From: Plumapathes pennacea
Taxonomy: Eukaryota; Cnidaria; Anthozoa; Antipatharia; Myriopathidae
NCBI GenBank assembly: GCA_964036295.1
Contig: OZ038463.1
Span: 36,459,678-36,523,677, forward strand
Reading direction: 5' to 3'
Length of the DNA: 64,000 nt
Part shown: positions 1 through 12,132 of the stretch, in pieces
Layout of the letters: the number at the start of each line of letters is the position of its first letter
How positions within the stretch are numbered: the stretch's first letter is position 1
Made by a program: the position numbers and the translations under genes
The notes under the pieces: model-generated
Seen by the model: only the letters and a program-made list of their open reading frames with translations
What the model was told of the DNA's origin: nothing
The model's database searches: none

Positions 1-603
1 CACCAAAAACCATTTAGGATAATGACTGCATTAAGCACACAGTGTACCCTTAATTTTTGAGCCCAAAACAAAAATGTTATGATGTGCATAAAAGACTGCA
101 TAAATTGTGGAAAGATGGTCAATATTATGACTATAGTTGAACAACACCTATATGTACAGTCTGTATACCAACCTGCAACCCAATTCACATTATTAAACAT
201 TTAGAACCAACCACTTCAGAGCTCAAATATATATGAGACATATAGGACTACAAGCAAGGGCAATATATCCAATCATTTCAAACGACGGACATGCTTCTTC
301 AAACTGAAAAAAAAGTCCTGCTTAAATAATTCCAGATGTACTGTTAAGGAGCTCATTACATATTTCACATGCTCCATATCACAGCTAAATTCGAAAGGCC
401 TGGAACAAAAAATATATCCCCTGGCCGGCTCTTCACGAAATGTAATCCAGGATACACAGGATTGCGAAAAAAAAAATGTAAATTTGCAAATAAAGATATA
501 TTAATACAAGTGACGTCTTTGTCAATATCAAGCAAGTCGACTAATTCAAAAATAGCTATGTATGCTTTCTAATTATCCATAAAGTTCTTATAAAGGCACT
601 CAC
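1..603. other. Left edge, intronic or intergenic sequence
   Basis: No coding region can be supported here. The sequence is AT-rich with short A-runs (around 308 and 467). If the exon at 604-694 is real, this is its first intron, because the donor GTGAGT on the minus strand (598-603) opens it. Short open frames lack flanking splice signals and protein-like composition. Confidence 0.4.
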
Positions 604-694
604 CAGTTTGTGAGAAAGACCTGAACATTCGTTTCATTGAACCTGAGTTTCTTCGTTTTGCATCTATACCATTTGAGTCTAGATCGGCCGCCAT
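604..694 (-). CDS. Putative first coding exon of an unidentified minus-strand gene leaving the window
   Basis: On the minus strand an ATG at 694 sits at the start of ATGGCGGCC, a good animal initiation context. It opens a frame starting MAADLDSNGIDAKRRNSG and containing RRNS, a possible basophilic-kinase site, then KRMFRSFSQT. The frame ends at a consensus donor (CTG|GTGAGT, intron starting at 603). The exon is 91 nt and ends in phase 1. Later exons would lie to the left, outside the window. The family is not recognised and no domain is visible in 30 residues. Support comes from the start context and donor only, so this could be chance. Confidence 0.4.
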
Positions 695-1472
695 ATTAAT
701 ATATTGTACAGAGATCGATTCGGCCACGATATAACAGCTCTCAGCCAAGCACAATGTATATCGCTTTCTTTTGCAAATCTGAAAGCTCTTGCACGCAGCC
801 TGAACCACAGGAGGAACACCGCGAACAACCCAAAATCCTACAAATAATTTATCTTTTTGTGAAACATCACGCCACAATATGGAAATTTCTTGCCATAGTC
901 CGATATAACTTGAAAAACAACAAACCAAACCCCCGGTGATTGCAAGATAAACATTTCAAATCTTCGCTGCATAGCCAAATGCAATAGTGCGAATACAAGG
1001 GCAGCAGGTGTTAAATGTTTTTTACAAGACCGCTCGATAGATATATAGAGTCGACAGAAATCCCTTTCACACGGTGACCTCGCCTCGGTACGATAAAATT
1101 GAAATCGAAATTTGCCCGAAGACTTCCGAGTCAAAATAAGTCCGATCACAGTCAACTGCAGATCTAGAAAGGAAGATTGGCTATATTTCCTGCACTTAGT
1201 ATTATTTAATGTCGCAAAACCATGACCGGTAAATTCGTTATCAAGTTCTATGGAATAAAGATATATTTAGTCGTGAGGTGGCAATCGAGGCAATCCAAGT
1301 ATTCACAGTCATTTGGCCGAAAATGCGGCTTTAAGCTGACTTAAAAGATAAAATTTACAAAAAAATGTGTACCTTTTTCTTCAGTTTTCCTTGTGCTCAT
1401 CTTGCTCAAATACCATTCACGGGATTCGCAGACCTTACCTCGACAAAAAGACAAGCTTCGCTGTCGACAAAG

Positions 1473-1490
1473 ATGGCGACAGCGCGCCGG
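1473..1490 (+). CDS. Possible tiny first coding exon (weak)
   Basis: ATGGCGACAGCG at 1473 runs six codons into a donor-like CG|GTGAGC. The context is typical of a first exon, and it lies divergent to the minus-strand start at 694. No second exon could be joined to it convincingly. The transporter at 3517 has its own start with an upstream in-frame stop, so it does not need this exon. Treat as a candidate only. Confidence 0.15.
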
Positions 1491-1759
1491 TGAGCAAATA
1501 AGACTCACTATTTCAGTGACATCCTTCCTTGAACTCAGCGTGGTACGTCCAATAGGCCATTAAGTGACGAAAACTTGTTTTTGCGAAGTGTATAAAGACT
1601 TGCTTCGGTATATTCCGGACACGACAAATTTGACCTTTTAGCGGTGTTCTGCCCGTGTCCCAGCCGGATGTGACATTAGTCCGAAAATGACATACGACAT
1701 TTCCGGTTTGGGAGTCAAATGTAGTCAGTGTGAATCTATGAGGCAACGTAATAACTTAC

Positions 1760-1936
1760 GGCATTCGTCGTAATCTTGCAGTCCAACAATAGGACTGAAA
1801 TGTTCGGATTCTTCGTACCGTGGTATCAGAGCCATTAGTTCCTGGAAAAGGTCAAACATCCATCTTGTATTGAAAACAGATACACATTTGCAAAATACAC
1901 CTGCCCAATTTGGCTGGTGGTTTGGTCTTTCGAAAT
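1760..1936 (-). CDS. Possible internal exon of an unidentified minus-strand gene
   Basis: A 177-nt stretch is bounded on the minus strand by an acceptor (CAACTTAG) and a consensus donor (GTAAGT, 1754-1759). One frame is fully open and protein-like, including NHQPNWAGVFCKC and NTRWMFDLFQELMALIPRYE. An ATG about 150 bp upstream on the same strand, followed by a GTACAA donor, could supply a start in matching phase (1). No continuation exon was found to the left, and the family is not recognised. It could be a real exon of a gene starting near 2.1 kb or a fortuitous open stretch. Confidence 0.22.
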
Positions 1937-3516
1937 CTAAGTTGCTACGAAACATGTACTAAATTAACATGAATACAACTTGTTCTAAACGCGAACCTGG
2001 GTAACTGTTTCGTCGTCTTCCGCGAAAATGAACTCTTGTGAAGCGATGCACGGAGTTGTACCAGTTTGCTCGTCCCGTTCCATTTCAAACTCGACAACTG
2101 ACAACCACAGAATGCTTCATAAAAATGAGAATGCAAATGTTGAGAGAATTATGAATTCCGTTTGTTATGTGATAAATTATAAAGTTTTTCGCACTTTCAA
2201 ATTGCAGGCCAGTAGAGTGGAGAGGAGATATTTAAACAATGTCCTGCTTTTCGACTTTTGCTTAAGCGGCTAAAAATTTTATTCCTTACGATTCATATTT
2301 GAAAGAAAATAAACTATCTATATCATTTTGTACAACTAAGACGAGAATTACTGGATTAAAGGCTGGCCGTTGTGGACGACCCCGTGCCTTCCCCTGGTGG
2401 GGAGAAGTTTCGTCCAACAGATATTGGGCCCCTAGGGTCTTTTGTTGTCACTGCATAACACAACACAGGAAATCATTTTTCACGAAAACATAAGTTGTTA
2501 TTGTTCTATTGACCCACATTTATTTTTAGTCCGTGAATATTAATATAAACTACTCTTATCAAGTTCCTTGTGCTATCCCTATAGTACAAATCTAACGGAA
2601 TTTTCAGTTTCATCTAATTGGCCGCGTTTCGATGCGCATGCATCGTCCATCGCTGCTGGATGTGCGTGTTGTGTTGTGCTGTGTTGCCAAGAACCGTTCG
2701 GATCTGCGTGCATTCCGCTTTCGGTGTTTCGATACTTTCAAAATATCTTTTTAGGATTTTATTACTTCATTTTATGGGTTTTCACTGAGTTTGGGATAAC
2801 TGCAGAATACCCCGCACTTTTTGGAGCACCCCTAAAAAACGGTGAATACGCGGATACGCAGTCAAGCTAGACCACCCTCTTTAGTAGAACATTGACTTCA
2901 TTTTCTAGTTTTCATGCCATATTTGGTTTCTGATTTCAGTTTTTAGTTTTCACTGTTGTCTAATGAAACGCCAGAGAGTGAATCGTCTCGTGGTGAACAC
3001 TGGGTCTCCCGTGGCGAAACACGTGAACGACGCGTGGGTAAAGCAGGCACAGAATTCTGATACACAGGAAAAACGGCCTGTTCATATATGATGCCTCTGA
3101 GTCACGCCGTGAAATCGCGTATCTTTTATAGTCCTGAAACACGACCGAGACTCCATGGGCGCTTTACATTTGACCAAAAACACCGGAAATTCCGGGAAAA
3201 ATCAAATGGAACTGCAAGTTTTCGGTAAGAAAGTTTCGGAAATTGTGGACAACCTCCGGAGGTTGTCCTCTTTTTTCGAAAATTCCGGAATGACCGATGG
3301 TCAAATGGAAAGCGCCATTCCCTTCCCTCCCCCTCACAGAATCAAAGTATTGCATTCCTTGTTTGGCCTGAAACATGAGCGCCCGTTTCCGCACGGGTCT
3401 TTCCCATTTGGTGGCGACAAGGCTCCATTATATGCGTTGGGCTCACTCGCTCTGTGACAACAAGCGTATCAGGCATCAGACCTTCTGAACGATAACTTGG
3501 AAAAAAAACACAAACC
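1937..3516. other. Intergenic, upstream of the transporter gene
   Basis: Several open frames of 60-100 codons occur on both strands here, but none has splice-site support or a recognisable domain. No known repeat stands out. In the transporter frame a stop codon occurs a few codons upstream of 3517, so coding does not extend leftwards from that start. Confidence 0.4.
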
Positions 3517-6500
3517 ATGTTGAAAAACAAGAAAGAGTCGTTTGTGGATGAAGGGGAGCCGTGCAGGCTTGAGTTTGAAGAATCAGAATATCTGGATGGG
3601 GGATATGGCTGGGTGATTTGTGCCGCCGCGGCCCTTGTGCAGTTCATAATTCTGGGAATCCATAACAGTTTCGGGATACTTTACACGCATTTGATGGAGG
3701 ACCTGAAGGTTGACCCGGCTGATACAGGTAAGAAGCAAAACACTCAAAGAGAAATACGTCCCGGCAGGCGGCATACAATAAATATCGGTTTCACGATTAT
3801 TTACTTTGATGAAGGAAGAGGGGAGCTGTTTTTTCCTTCGGTTGTGCAAGGCTTGATAGATTCCTAACTGAGTATGGGAAGAGACAAACGCTCGTAGCTC
3901 GGGGCCCCTTCTTTTTTGTGGTTAGGCCGCACACTCCAAGGTCAGGCGAGTGACCTTACACGATTAGTCTTAGCTTCAGAAAGACCTCATGCCGTTGGTG
4001 TGCCTACAGTAGTATAAAAGCAAAAGTAAATAAGAAGCACTAATGAAACGTAATTTTCGAAAACGGCAAAACAAATTAAAAAAAAGCGTGACCTATTTGA
4101 TTATAAGACACTACACAGGATATGAGAAACTCGATACGGGGACTTTGTCTGGGGAGGCCCTTCAGTCCTTAGTATTTTTCCCGGGGAGGGGGGGGGGGGG
4201 TACTCCCATATATTTCCTTTTTGGGACATTCCGCCCGATAGGGTGTCATTTTCAGAGTCTTCTGTCTTAAACAGGGTATCAAATTTTACATTTTCTTGTC
4301 TTAAACAGGGTTATTCCCCCCCCCCCCCCCCCCCACCGGGGTATTTTTGTACGGGAGAGCTGGGGAGGCGAAAGAGATCTCCCAACATATCCTATTTATA
4401 GTTATTGTTCTTGTTCTTGTTCTTCTTGTCTTTTTGTTGTTCTTGTTGCATTGCGTCTTGGATGTAATTGCTCAGTGCTGCTGCTGTTGTTGTTGTTGTC
4501 GTTAGCTGTAGTTTTCTTTGTCGGATGTTCTTGTCGCGTCGCGTATAATTGGTTGTAATCACCTTTCGTTTGTGCTGTTGTAGTAACCGTCGTTGTCGTT
4601 TCTAATGTGGTCATGGATTGTTTATGTCTAATGTGTCATTCCGGTCTGATACCGTTGCGAGTTGCCGTTGTCTTGCACTTGTCCGTGTCCAGTTCTCTTT
4701 TCAGTGTGCGGTTTCCTATCTCGTTACCGTTGTCGTTTTCCATATCGTTTTCCCTGCCGTTGTCGAATTGTGATTGCGTTGTTAACTTTAGTTCCACTCC
4801 ACAGCGTGGCTTGGTTCCCTTGCTTTTGGCATGAATTTTCTTTTCGGCCCTTTCACCAGCGCTCTGTGTGCGAGGTTCGGCTGTCGTTTGGTCGGCACCT
4901 CAGGAGCTCTGTTAGCGGCGCTGGGGCTCCTGCTGACGTCATTCGCCGACAAGCTTTACGTCATCGCCCTCACGTACAGTGTAATGTGGGGAATCGGATC
5001 AAGTCTTAACTACGCTCCTACGATGATTGTTCTTGGTGAGTGCACAGGCTAGAGGAAAGGGGGAAGGGGAGGGGAAGGCGCATATTGGTAATGTTTTAAG
5101 CGCCTTTTGACCATGCACCTATTCCCGTTCTGGTTCTCTTTACAGCAGATGGGCTGCTTGTTAGTTATCCATGCATATTCTGGTCACTTATGGTCGCTAG
5201 TTTAGGCCTTGCTCTTGTTTTTACCTTGGTCTTCGTTGTTCCTTGAGCTTGTTTATTTCTTTGCCCTAGTTTTTTTTTTTCTTCTTCTTCTTCTTCTTCT
5301 TTCTTTCTTTCTTTCTTTTTCGCGTTCGTTTTCCTGTCGCTTTTTTCGTTTTCTTTTCCCGTGCTTTTTCTTTATCGTGTCATTTTCTAATTGTTTTTTT
5401 TTTAGCTGTGACGTTTTTTTTTTTTATTCTTATCAATTTATTTTCTCGTTAGTACGTTCTCGCTCTCGTTCATCGTGTCGTTCTCTCTCTTTCGATTTAA
5501 TTCATGTCGTCCATGTGTCCCATCCTTTAGGTAAATACTTCAAGAAGCGCCTTGCCCTGGCGAATGGTATTGTTACTGGTGGAAGCGGTATAGGTACCAT
5601 CGCCATGGGTCCGTTTTATCATTTTATTATTTCCACTTTGGGCTGGAGAATGCTGTTGAGGATATTGAGTTGTATTGCCTTGCTGATCTTTGTGGCTGCC
5701 CTTTTGTACCGTCCAGTCCGATCAAAAAACAATGTGAAGGCATTTAAAGAAGAAAAAAGTAAAATGTTTGACTGGAGTGTGTGGAAAAACAAAGCGTTTT
5801 TGTTCTGGGTGATATCAACATCATTACTGTTTATCGGATATTTTGTACCGTTTATTCATTTTGTAAGTACAAATGAATTATACAATTGTATTGTCGCTGT
5901 CTTTGTTCTTGTTTTTGTCCTTGTTCTTGTTGCTTTTCTTGCTGCTTTTTTTTTGTTGCTGTTCTTGTCCTTGTCTAGTTCTTGCTCTTGTTCTTGCTCT
6001 TGCTCTTGCTTTGGTACTTTTTGTTCTTGTTCCTGTCCTTGTCCTTGGTCCTCTTGCTCTTGCTCTTGCTCTTGTTCTTGCTCTTGCTCTTGCTCTTGTT
6101 CTTGCTCTTGCTCTTGCTCTTGTTCTTGTTCTTGCTCTTGCTCTTGCTCTTGCTCTTGTTCTTGCTCTTGCTCTTGCTCTTGCTCTTGATCTTGCTCTTG
6201 CTCTTGATCTTGCTCTTGCTCTTGCTCTTGCTCTTGCTCTTGCTCTTGCTCTTGCTCTTGCTCTTGCTCTTGCTCTTGCTCTTGCTCTTGCTCTTGCTCT
6301 TGCTCTTGCTCTTGCTCTTGCTCTTGCTCTTGCTCTTGCTCTTGCTCTTGCTCTTGCTCTTGCTCTTGCTCTTGTTCTTGCTCTTGCTCTTGCTCTTGCT
6401 CTTGCTCTTGCTCTTGCTCTTGCTCTTGCTCTTGCTCTTGCTCTTGCTCTTGCTCTTGCTCTTGTTCTTGCTCTTGTTCTTGCTCTTGCTCTTGCTCTTG

Positions 6501-8955
6501 CTCTTGCTCTTGCTCTTGCTCTTGTTCTTGCTCTTGCTCTTGCTCTTGTTCTTGCTCTTGCTCTTGCTCTTGCTCTTGCTCTTGTTCTTGCTCTTGCTCT
6601 TGCTCTTGCTCTTGCTCTTGTTCTTGCTCTTGCTCTTGCTCTTGCTCTTGCTCTTGTTCTTGCTCTTGCTCTTGCTCTTGCTCTTGCTCTTGCTCTTGCT
6701 CTTGCTCTTGCTCTTGCTCTTGCTCTTGCTCTTGCTCTTGTTCTTGCTCTTGCTCTTGCTCTTGCTCTTGCTCTTGCTCTTGCTCTTGTTCTTGCTCTTG
6801 CTCTTGTTCTTGCTCTTGCTCTTGTTCTTGCTCTTGCTCTTGCTCTTGCTCTTGCTCTTGCTCTTGTTCTTGCTCTTGCTCTTGCTCTTGCTCTTGCTCT
6901 CGCTCTTGCTCTTGCTCTTGTTCTCGCTCTTGTTCTTGCTCTTGCTCTTGCTCTTGCTCTTGCTCTTGCTCTTGCTCTTGTTCTTGCTCTTGCTCTTGCT
7001 CTTGCTCTTGCTCTTGTTCTTGCTCTTGCTCTTGCTCTTGCTATTGCTATTGCTCTTGTTCTTGCTCTTGCTCTTGGTCCTTGTTTTTGTTTTTGTACAT
7101 TTGCTTGTCCTTGTTGTTGTTCCTGATACTCTCGCTTTAATTTGTCTCCACTCAATCAATTTTTTGCATCTTATCAACTCAACAGCCAAATCATGCATTC
7201 AACTTAGGAATATCCGGCGAGAAATCCTCCTTCTTGATTGGTTATCTGTCCATCTCCTCTACTGTGTCCAGAGTCCTCTTTGGAATGTTTCTCACTCATC
7301 CTCGGGTCAACCGATTCTACGTACTTCAAGTAAGATTATTACAAAGTCTCAGTCGTACGCGCCGTTCTAAATATTAGCTTACCAATCTACCCTCACCCCC
7401 ACACCCTAAGAGAGTTTAGGCCCTGTTTACAAGGAGGGATATCTCTATTGAAATTCCTTGTTCCTTTTACATAATAAATAGGGTCACCCTGGGAGAAGGG
7501 TTACCCTATCTCCTTGCTATAGGCTAACCCTCCTAGTAGGGACAACCTTTGGCCATGTAAACGCTCGTGGAAGGGTTACCTTCCCAGGGGGGGGGGGGGG
7601 GGGGAGGACTAAGTTTAGCAGTGCCAGGTTACTATCTCAAATCCTGCGACCGCGCGATGCCTTTCAGACTATTGGCGGGATAGCCCTTCGGGCAGCGCTT
7701 GGCATTTAAAGGCGAGCTATCTTCTGACCCTTCTAGAAGGGTATCCCTGGTACGAGGGTCACCCTACTTCCATGTAAAGAGGGCCTGAGATACAGACAAA
7801 TAAGTAAAATTCAACAAACACTGTCTGGCTTATAGAGATTTCTGTATTATACCGGTATCCGGTCTTGAATGAGTTGACTAGTGTATTTTCGTTCTGATCC
7901 TTTGAAGGTTTGCTTTCTTATGATGGCCGTAACAACAACATTATGCCCGCTGGCCACAGACTACGCGGGGCTCATCCTTTACGCGGTCGGTTTTGGCATG
8001 TTTGACGGATGCTTTGTTATGCTTATTGCGGTCACGACAAGTGACGTCGTTGGTCCGAACAAAATGGCCCATGCACTGGGAAGTCTTTATGGAGTCATTG
8101 CTATACCCATGATCTTTGGTCCACCGTTAGCGGGTACGATTGATTGCTTAGTTATTTTAGTTAAGGAGTCAAATAAGGTAGATATAGAACGTGCGATGTG
8201 ATTGGTTACACCGCAAGCATTACCAACTCAACACAGTAGTGACGTACCCCAGCGTCATTCTGGCATCAAAGTTTTATTGTTTTCTTTATATGGTAAAAGA
8301 ATAACTCACCTTAGGTTATAGAAGTATGCCGGAATTTGGCGCTGTGCTTCTCTACACTTCTCTCGTGCCCTTACGAATCCCTGCGTTCTTGAACTGTAAC
8401 TGAAGATAGCACGCAGACAGGTTCTTTATTTCTGATTAAGATATACCGGTTGAGACTCGGGCCCATTCACCAAACAGTTATTTCCTCCGTCAACTCCGTA
8501 GGAAGTTGGGGAAAAGTTATGTAGACATGCACGCGAGCATGCGCGCGCGGAAACACACACTTATTATTATACCAAAATGTTGTTGTGAATCATCATTTCT
8601 AACTATCATTTCTCTGTATTTAATAGGGTTCATCTTCCAGATATCAGGCTCGTATGAAAACGCCTTCTTTGTGGCTGGGGGCGCGATGGCTCTTGGGACG
8701 TGCACACTCAGTTTCATTCCATTCTTTATGAGTGAACCCGCGATCGAAGAGGTGTCGGTCAGTGACGTGGAATCAGCGACAGCGGACTCCACGGAGAAAA
8801 TTATGGAACGAAGCAGAAACCACCATAGGCAGATTCACTACACCACTCGACGATTTGTGGTCGAGCTCAGCGCTCAGTCGGTTTCATCGCTCGCTATTGG
8901 TCGATTTGGTGAGGCGTACGGGGCTGAGGTAGTTGAGCGAGTGACTGATGTTTGA
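3517..8955 (+). CDS. Monocarboxylate transporter-like protein (SLC16 family, major facilitator)
   Basis: Predicted 12-helix plasma-membrane carrier of the SLC16 family, which moves monocarboxylates, aromatic amino acids or related solutes; the substrate cannot be told here. Exons by splice site and phase: 3517-3727, 4805-5035, 5531-5862, 7186-7329, 7908-8133, 8627-8955, joining to 1473 nt (490 aa), a usual family length. Two family signatures are present: DGGYGW at residues 27-32, before helix 1, and YFKKRLALANGIVTGGSG after the second exon junction, before helices 5-6. Exon 4 (SFLIGYLSISSTVSRVLFG) and exon 5 (GPPLAG) match the second half of the fold. The C-terminal cytosolic tail is unusually rich in acidic and Arg/His residues. 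The intron between exons 3 and 4 carries the giant hexanucleotide satellite. Donors are all GT and acceptors all AG. Family assignment is firm, function within it is not. Confidence 0.9.
4163..4345. repeat. G/C-run-flanked dispersed repeat, copy A
   Basis: A short element lies between a long G-run (about 4188-4200) and a long C-run (about 4316-4334). Between them are the phrases 'gggtgtcattttcagag' and 'gtcttaaacagggt', the latter twice. The same phrases occur in reverse orientation at 56545-56955, again with poly-G and poly-C ends, and a related form is at 23968-24190. It lies in the first intron of the SLC16-like gene. Confidence 0.6.
5980..7080 (+). repeat. (CTTGCT)n hexanucleotide satellite with CTTGTT variants
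   Basis: About 1.1 kb of almost uninterrupted CTTGCT/CTTGTT hexamers, with rare GATCTT, CTCGCT and CTATTG units. A degenerate T-rich lead-in starts near 5878. It lies inside the intron between exons 3 and 4 of the SLC16-like gene, starting about 20 bp after the GTAAGT donor. Because the unit length is a multiple of three and contains no stop in any frame, long open frames cross it on both strands (Leu-Ala, Cys-Ser and Leu-Leu on plus; Arg-Ala, Lys-Ser on minus). These are not genes. Confidence 0.97.
7419..7790. mobile_element. Small foldback element with terminal inverted repeats (MITE-like)
   Basis: The left end reads 'aggccctgtttacaagga' and the right end is its near inverse complement ('ttccatgtaaagagggcct'). 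Inside are inverted GGGTAACCCT/AGGGTTACC-type phrases and a G-run (7588-7604). No coding capacity is seen, so a non-autonomous DNA element is the simplest reading. It lies in the intron before exon 5 of the SLC16-like gene. Confidence 0.55.
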
Positions 8956-9981
8956 TGGCAGAATTCCCCTCCCACCCCTCCCATACATGAAAAACTGCAC
9001 GAGACGTTCATGAGACGCCGTAAAGCAATATATTCAAAGTCAATTAGAAATTGTTCATGTCCTTCAAGGAAGGTTTCCCAAACGACTGTACAATTTGAAT
9101 TGTTCTGATTGTGTAATTACAGAGTCAGGTTGAAGTTTTTGAATTCTTGTTCTGACTGTTTTGGTTCTGGCATTTTGGAAGAAATTGAAAATCAGTACGT
9201 CATCCGTAGACTTATTTAGAAAAATTTCCACCAAACTGCTAAACGCAGCTTGGTTTTGATATCCGTCCCTGTGAACTATTAGTTTACATTCAGACTGACT
9301 AAAGCCTGGGTTTTACGAGCGACGCAAACACAGGAATCCTTACAGTAAAACGGGTTTTGTAGTGAACTTCAGAAAAGGAAAGGACATGATCACAAGACAG
9401 TGTATTTATAGCTCTATTTTACTGCAGTATAAATGTCTGACTTTCTCTGATATATTTGGGCGCGTTTCCCAGATTGCATGATGGCTATTCTAATCTGAAT
9501 CAGTGGTTAGTCTTCGTATTTTAATATGGAGGGCGCTAACACGTTGAGCCTTCACGTTCAGAAAAATGTTATTAACAGGATATGTACCGGACATAGACAA
9601 AATAAAAAACGCGAAAATCACATTGATGGATCTCTTACACAAGTCTCACAAACATCACTCACGTGCGCATAAATTGTCCCGTGGCCCCATCCCCATTCGT
9701 AACCCCCCTCCCCCATAATACCTACTGCTTTTTGATTTCAGAAATCTGGCAAATGTAGTACTTAAGAAAATTAGATTTAGCGTATTTAGCTGCGTCAGCG
9801 TGGAGAAAAAAAAAAGGACTTGTTCCGACGGCACGTAGTGAATCGTCATCATACATTGGCCGGGAAGCCTGGGTCATAGCCGAGTAACCATCCCTTGTTT
9901 TTGGTCGAGAAAGATTGAAGCACAACTTTGAAAGAAGAAGGAAGCGATTTTCAGTCTTGCAGATCGAGTTCGCTTGCCGTT
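8956..9981. other. Intergenic between SLC16-like and VWA genes
   Basis: No gene is supported. Open frames here are short and lack splice context. The VWA frame is open for a few codons upstream of 9982 but has no earlier ATG near it, so that start was preferred. Confidence 0.4.
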
Positions 9982-12132
9982 ATGAAGGACCGCTGGGCTC
10001 CGCGGCACGACTTCCATAAAGTCGATTTAGTCTTCATCGTCGACTGCACCGGCTCCATGGGATCGTACATTCGGCATACACAACGCCAAGTTCGTAACAT
10101 CGTGGAGTCGATAACCAGGACTGCGTTCAACACAAAGCTTGCCTTGATTGAATACCGAGATCACCCCCCTCAAGACCAGTCGTTTGTCACACGAGTACAT
10201 GGTCTTACTGACAAAGTTGAGGAGATGAAGGCATGGGTCGATGGAATGTCTGCTGCGGGTGGGGGAGATGGACCTGAGTCTGTGGCCGATGGATTAGAAG
10301 CAGCTACAAAGCTTGATTATCGCACAGATGCTACCAAGATGTGTATCCTGATTGGTGAGGGAGTTGTTTGAATGTTTTGAACAATATTTAACCTGAATTA
10401 ATCAGCATCTTGTTGGAGTCAAGTATCAAAAGTATATATTAGATATATTTTTTGTGTGTAGATAAATATTGATGCACTTATCAGCGGCCATCCAGGGGTA
10501 TGCCCCTGGGGAACTCCCGGGCATTGATTTGGCACAATCACATATTATGTCATTTAGAATTCATTTAGAATTCAATTCAATTCCCACTACCCAATAACTG
10601 TATTTTTCAACAAAGCTTTAGAACACAGTCTTATAGAAAGATGCAAAAGTGATCCAACGCACTTGTCCCAGGCTAAAAACTTGGCAACCAAAGTCAACAA
10701 ATCCTGTATCATGATTTTTATAAATATATCAGCATAACATATTATTTTACTGCTTATAAAACAACTAAGCCATGAAATATGCATTCAGCGAACCAGTCAA
10801 CATTTCAAATGCCTGGACTTGCATTATTCAGGTAAGACTTCTAGCTGCTTTATTTTGGTATTTTACATGAAGCATACTTTGTTTACCAGCTGATGCCCCA
10901 CCACACGGTTTGGACACAATGGGTGATGGCTTCCCTGAGGGCTGTCCCAAGGGCCTTGACCCGCTCATTGTCTGCCGCAAAATGGCGCGGATGGGGATCA
11001 CTCTGTACTGTGCCGGCTGTGAACCTGCTATAATGGCTTACAGGGATTTCTTCATGGGGTTGGCGCACATCACAGGTGGTCAGTATGTCCCCCTTGCACA
11101 AGCCGACATCCTTTCAAAGGTTGGTACACTATAAGCTTTTAATGGAAGTCAGAATTGTAAAGGAGAACCTTCTAGTCAGGACTGTCTTGTAAATTTTGAA
11201 GAATTTTGGGCAACTTGCGATCCATTTTCTTTTTAATTAGTAGTGTAGAGTAGCCTATTGTAAGTACCACCTCCAAATGCATTGCAGATGCTCCTGAAAG
11301 AGTCTAGAATTGCAAAATATTCTGGGTAGTGGAATTGGGCCCTTTATTTTTCTTCCCCACCTGTCAGTCTCAGCTTCCCACTTGTAAAGAATATTGTTTT
11401 TGCTAAAACCCCTGTATGTAGCAGTTTTAAGCAATTCTACAGTATATGCCTACATATATCTTAGTTATTAGACGCTTATGCTAATTTTTACACTTGAAGT
11501 GTCAGCTAGTACACACCTTTACAGCATTCAGATTCACCATTCATTCTTACCGTATACTTTCATGTGATTAGGGCACTGCCCTAAAACTGTTGCTTATCCT
11601 TTTAAGTCAAAAGAGCATAACAAAACTGTTTCTCCTACTTAAGGTCATAATCAATGGAACATTGGAGGAAGTCTCTATGGAAAAATTGATGGGTTTTGTC
11701 GATGACTGGGTATCGCTTGAGTTGATGAAGATGAAAGAAAAGGGAAAAGTTTCCACTTCTGTTGATGACCTTGCTGAAAAGCTCCACAAGCACTTGAATG
11801 TGACCAACAACCAGTGTCAACAGCTACAGATGGACGACAAAGCACCCAACCCAGTCACTGACCGTGCTAAGCATTACTCAGCAATTAACACCATGGCTGT
11901 GGCCAGATCAATTTGGCAGAAAACAGAATCAATGGACAGAGGACAACAATACTATGCTAGGAGCAAGAGTCAAGGCAAAAGTGTGGTGACAATCTATGGC
12001 CCAACTGTTGTCTCAAAGCCGCAAACTGAACGTTTGCTGAGGAAATCGTTTGCTAGAAGCGGCACTCCTGTCACCCATGATGAACGTACAGGGGAAATCA
12101 TCATTGATGAGGCTTCAGCACAAATGCTGTAA
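9982..12132 (+). CDS. VWA-domain protein with intact MIDAS motif
   Basis: Exons 9982-10354, 10890-11119 and 11644-12132 join to 1092 nt (363 aa) with consistent phases (1, then 0). The N-terminal half is a von Willebrand A domain: hydrophobic strand LVFIVDCTGSMG with the metal-site pattern D21-x-T23-G-S25, then GGGDGPESVADGL supplying the later acidic MIDAS residue. The second exon (PHGLDTMGDGFPEGCPKG, ITLYCAGCEPAI) completes the fold. The C-terminal exon is charged, helical and unrecognised. There is no signal peptide or membrane segment, so it is probably intracellular. Similar intracellular VWA modules occur in alpha-kinase-linked proteins such as vWKA, but no kinase domain is present. A role as a metal-dependent protein-binding adaptor is inferred. 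The start at 9982 is the first ATG in frame. Confidence 0.82.

Noticed and set aside
5873-7370. Four long open frames (over 400 codons) on both strands
   Set aside because: They are created by the stop-free hexanucleotide satellite; splice sites and transporter homology show the region is an intron.
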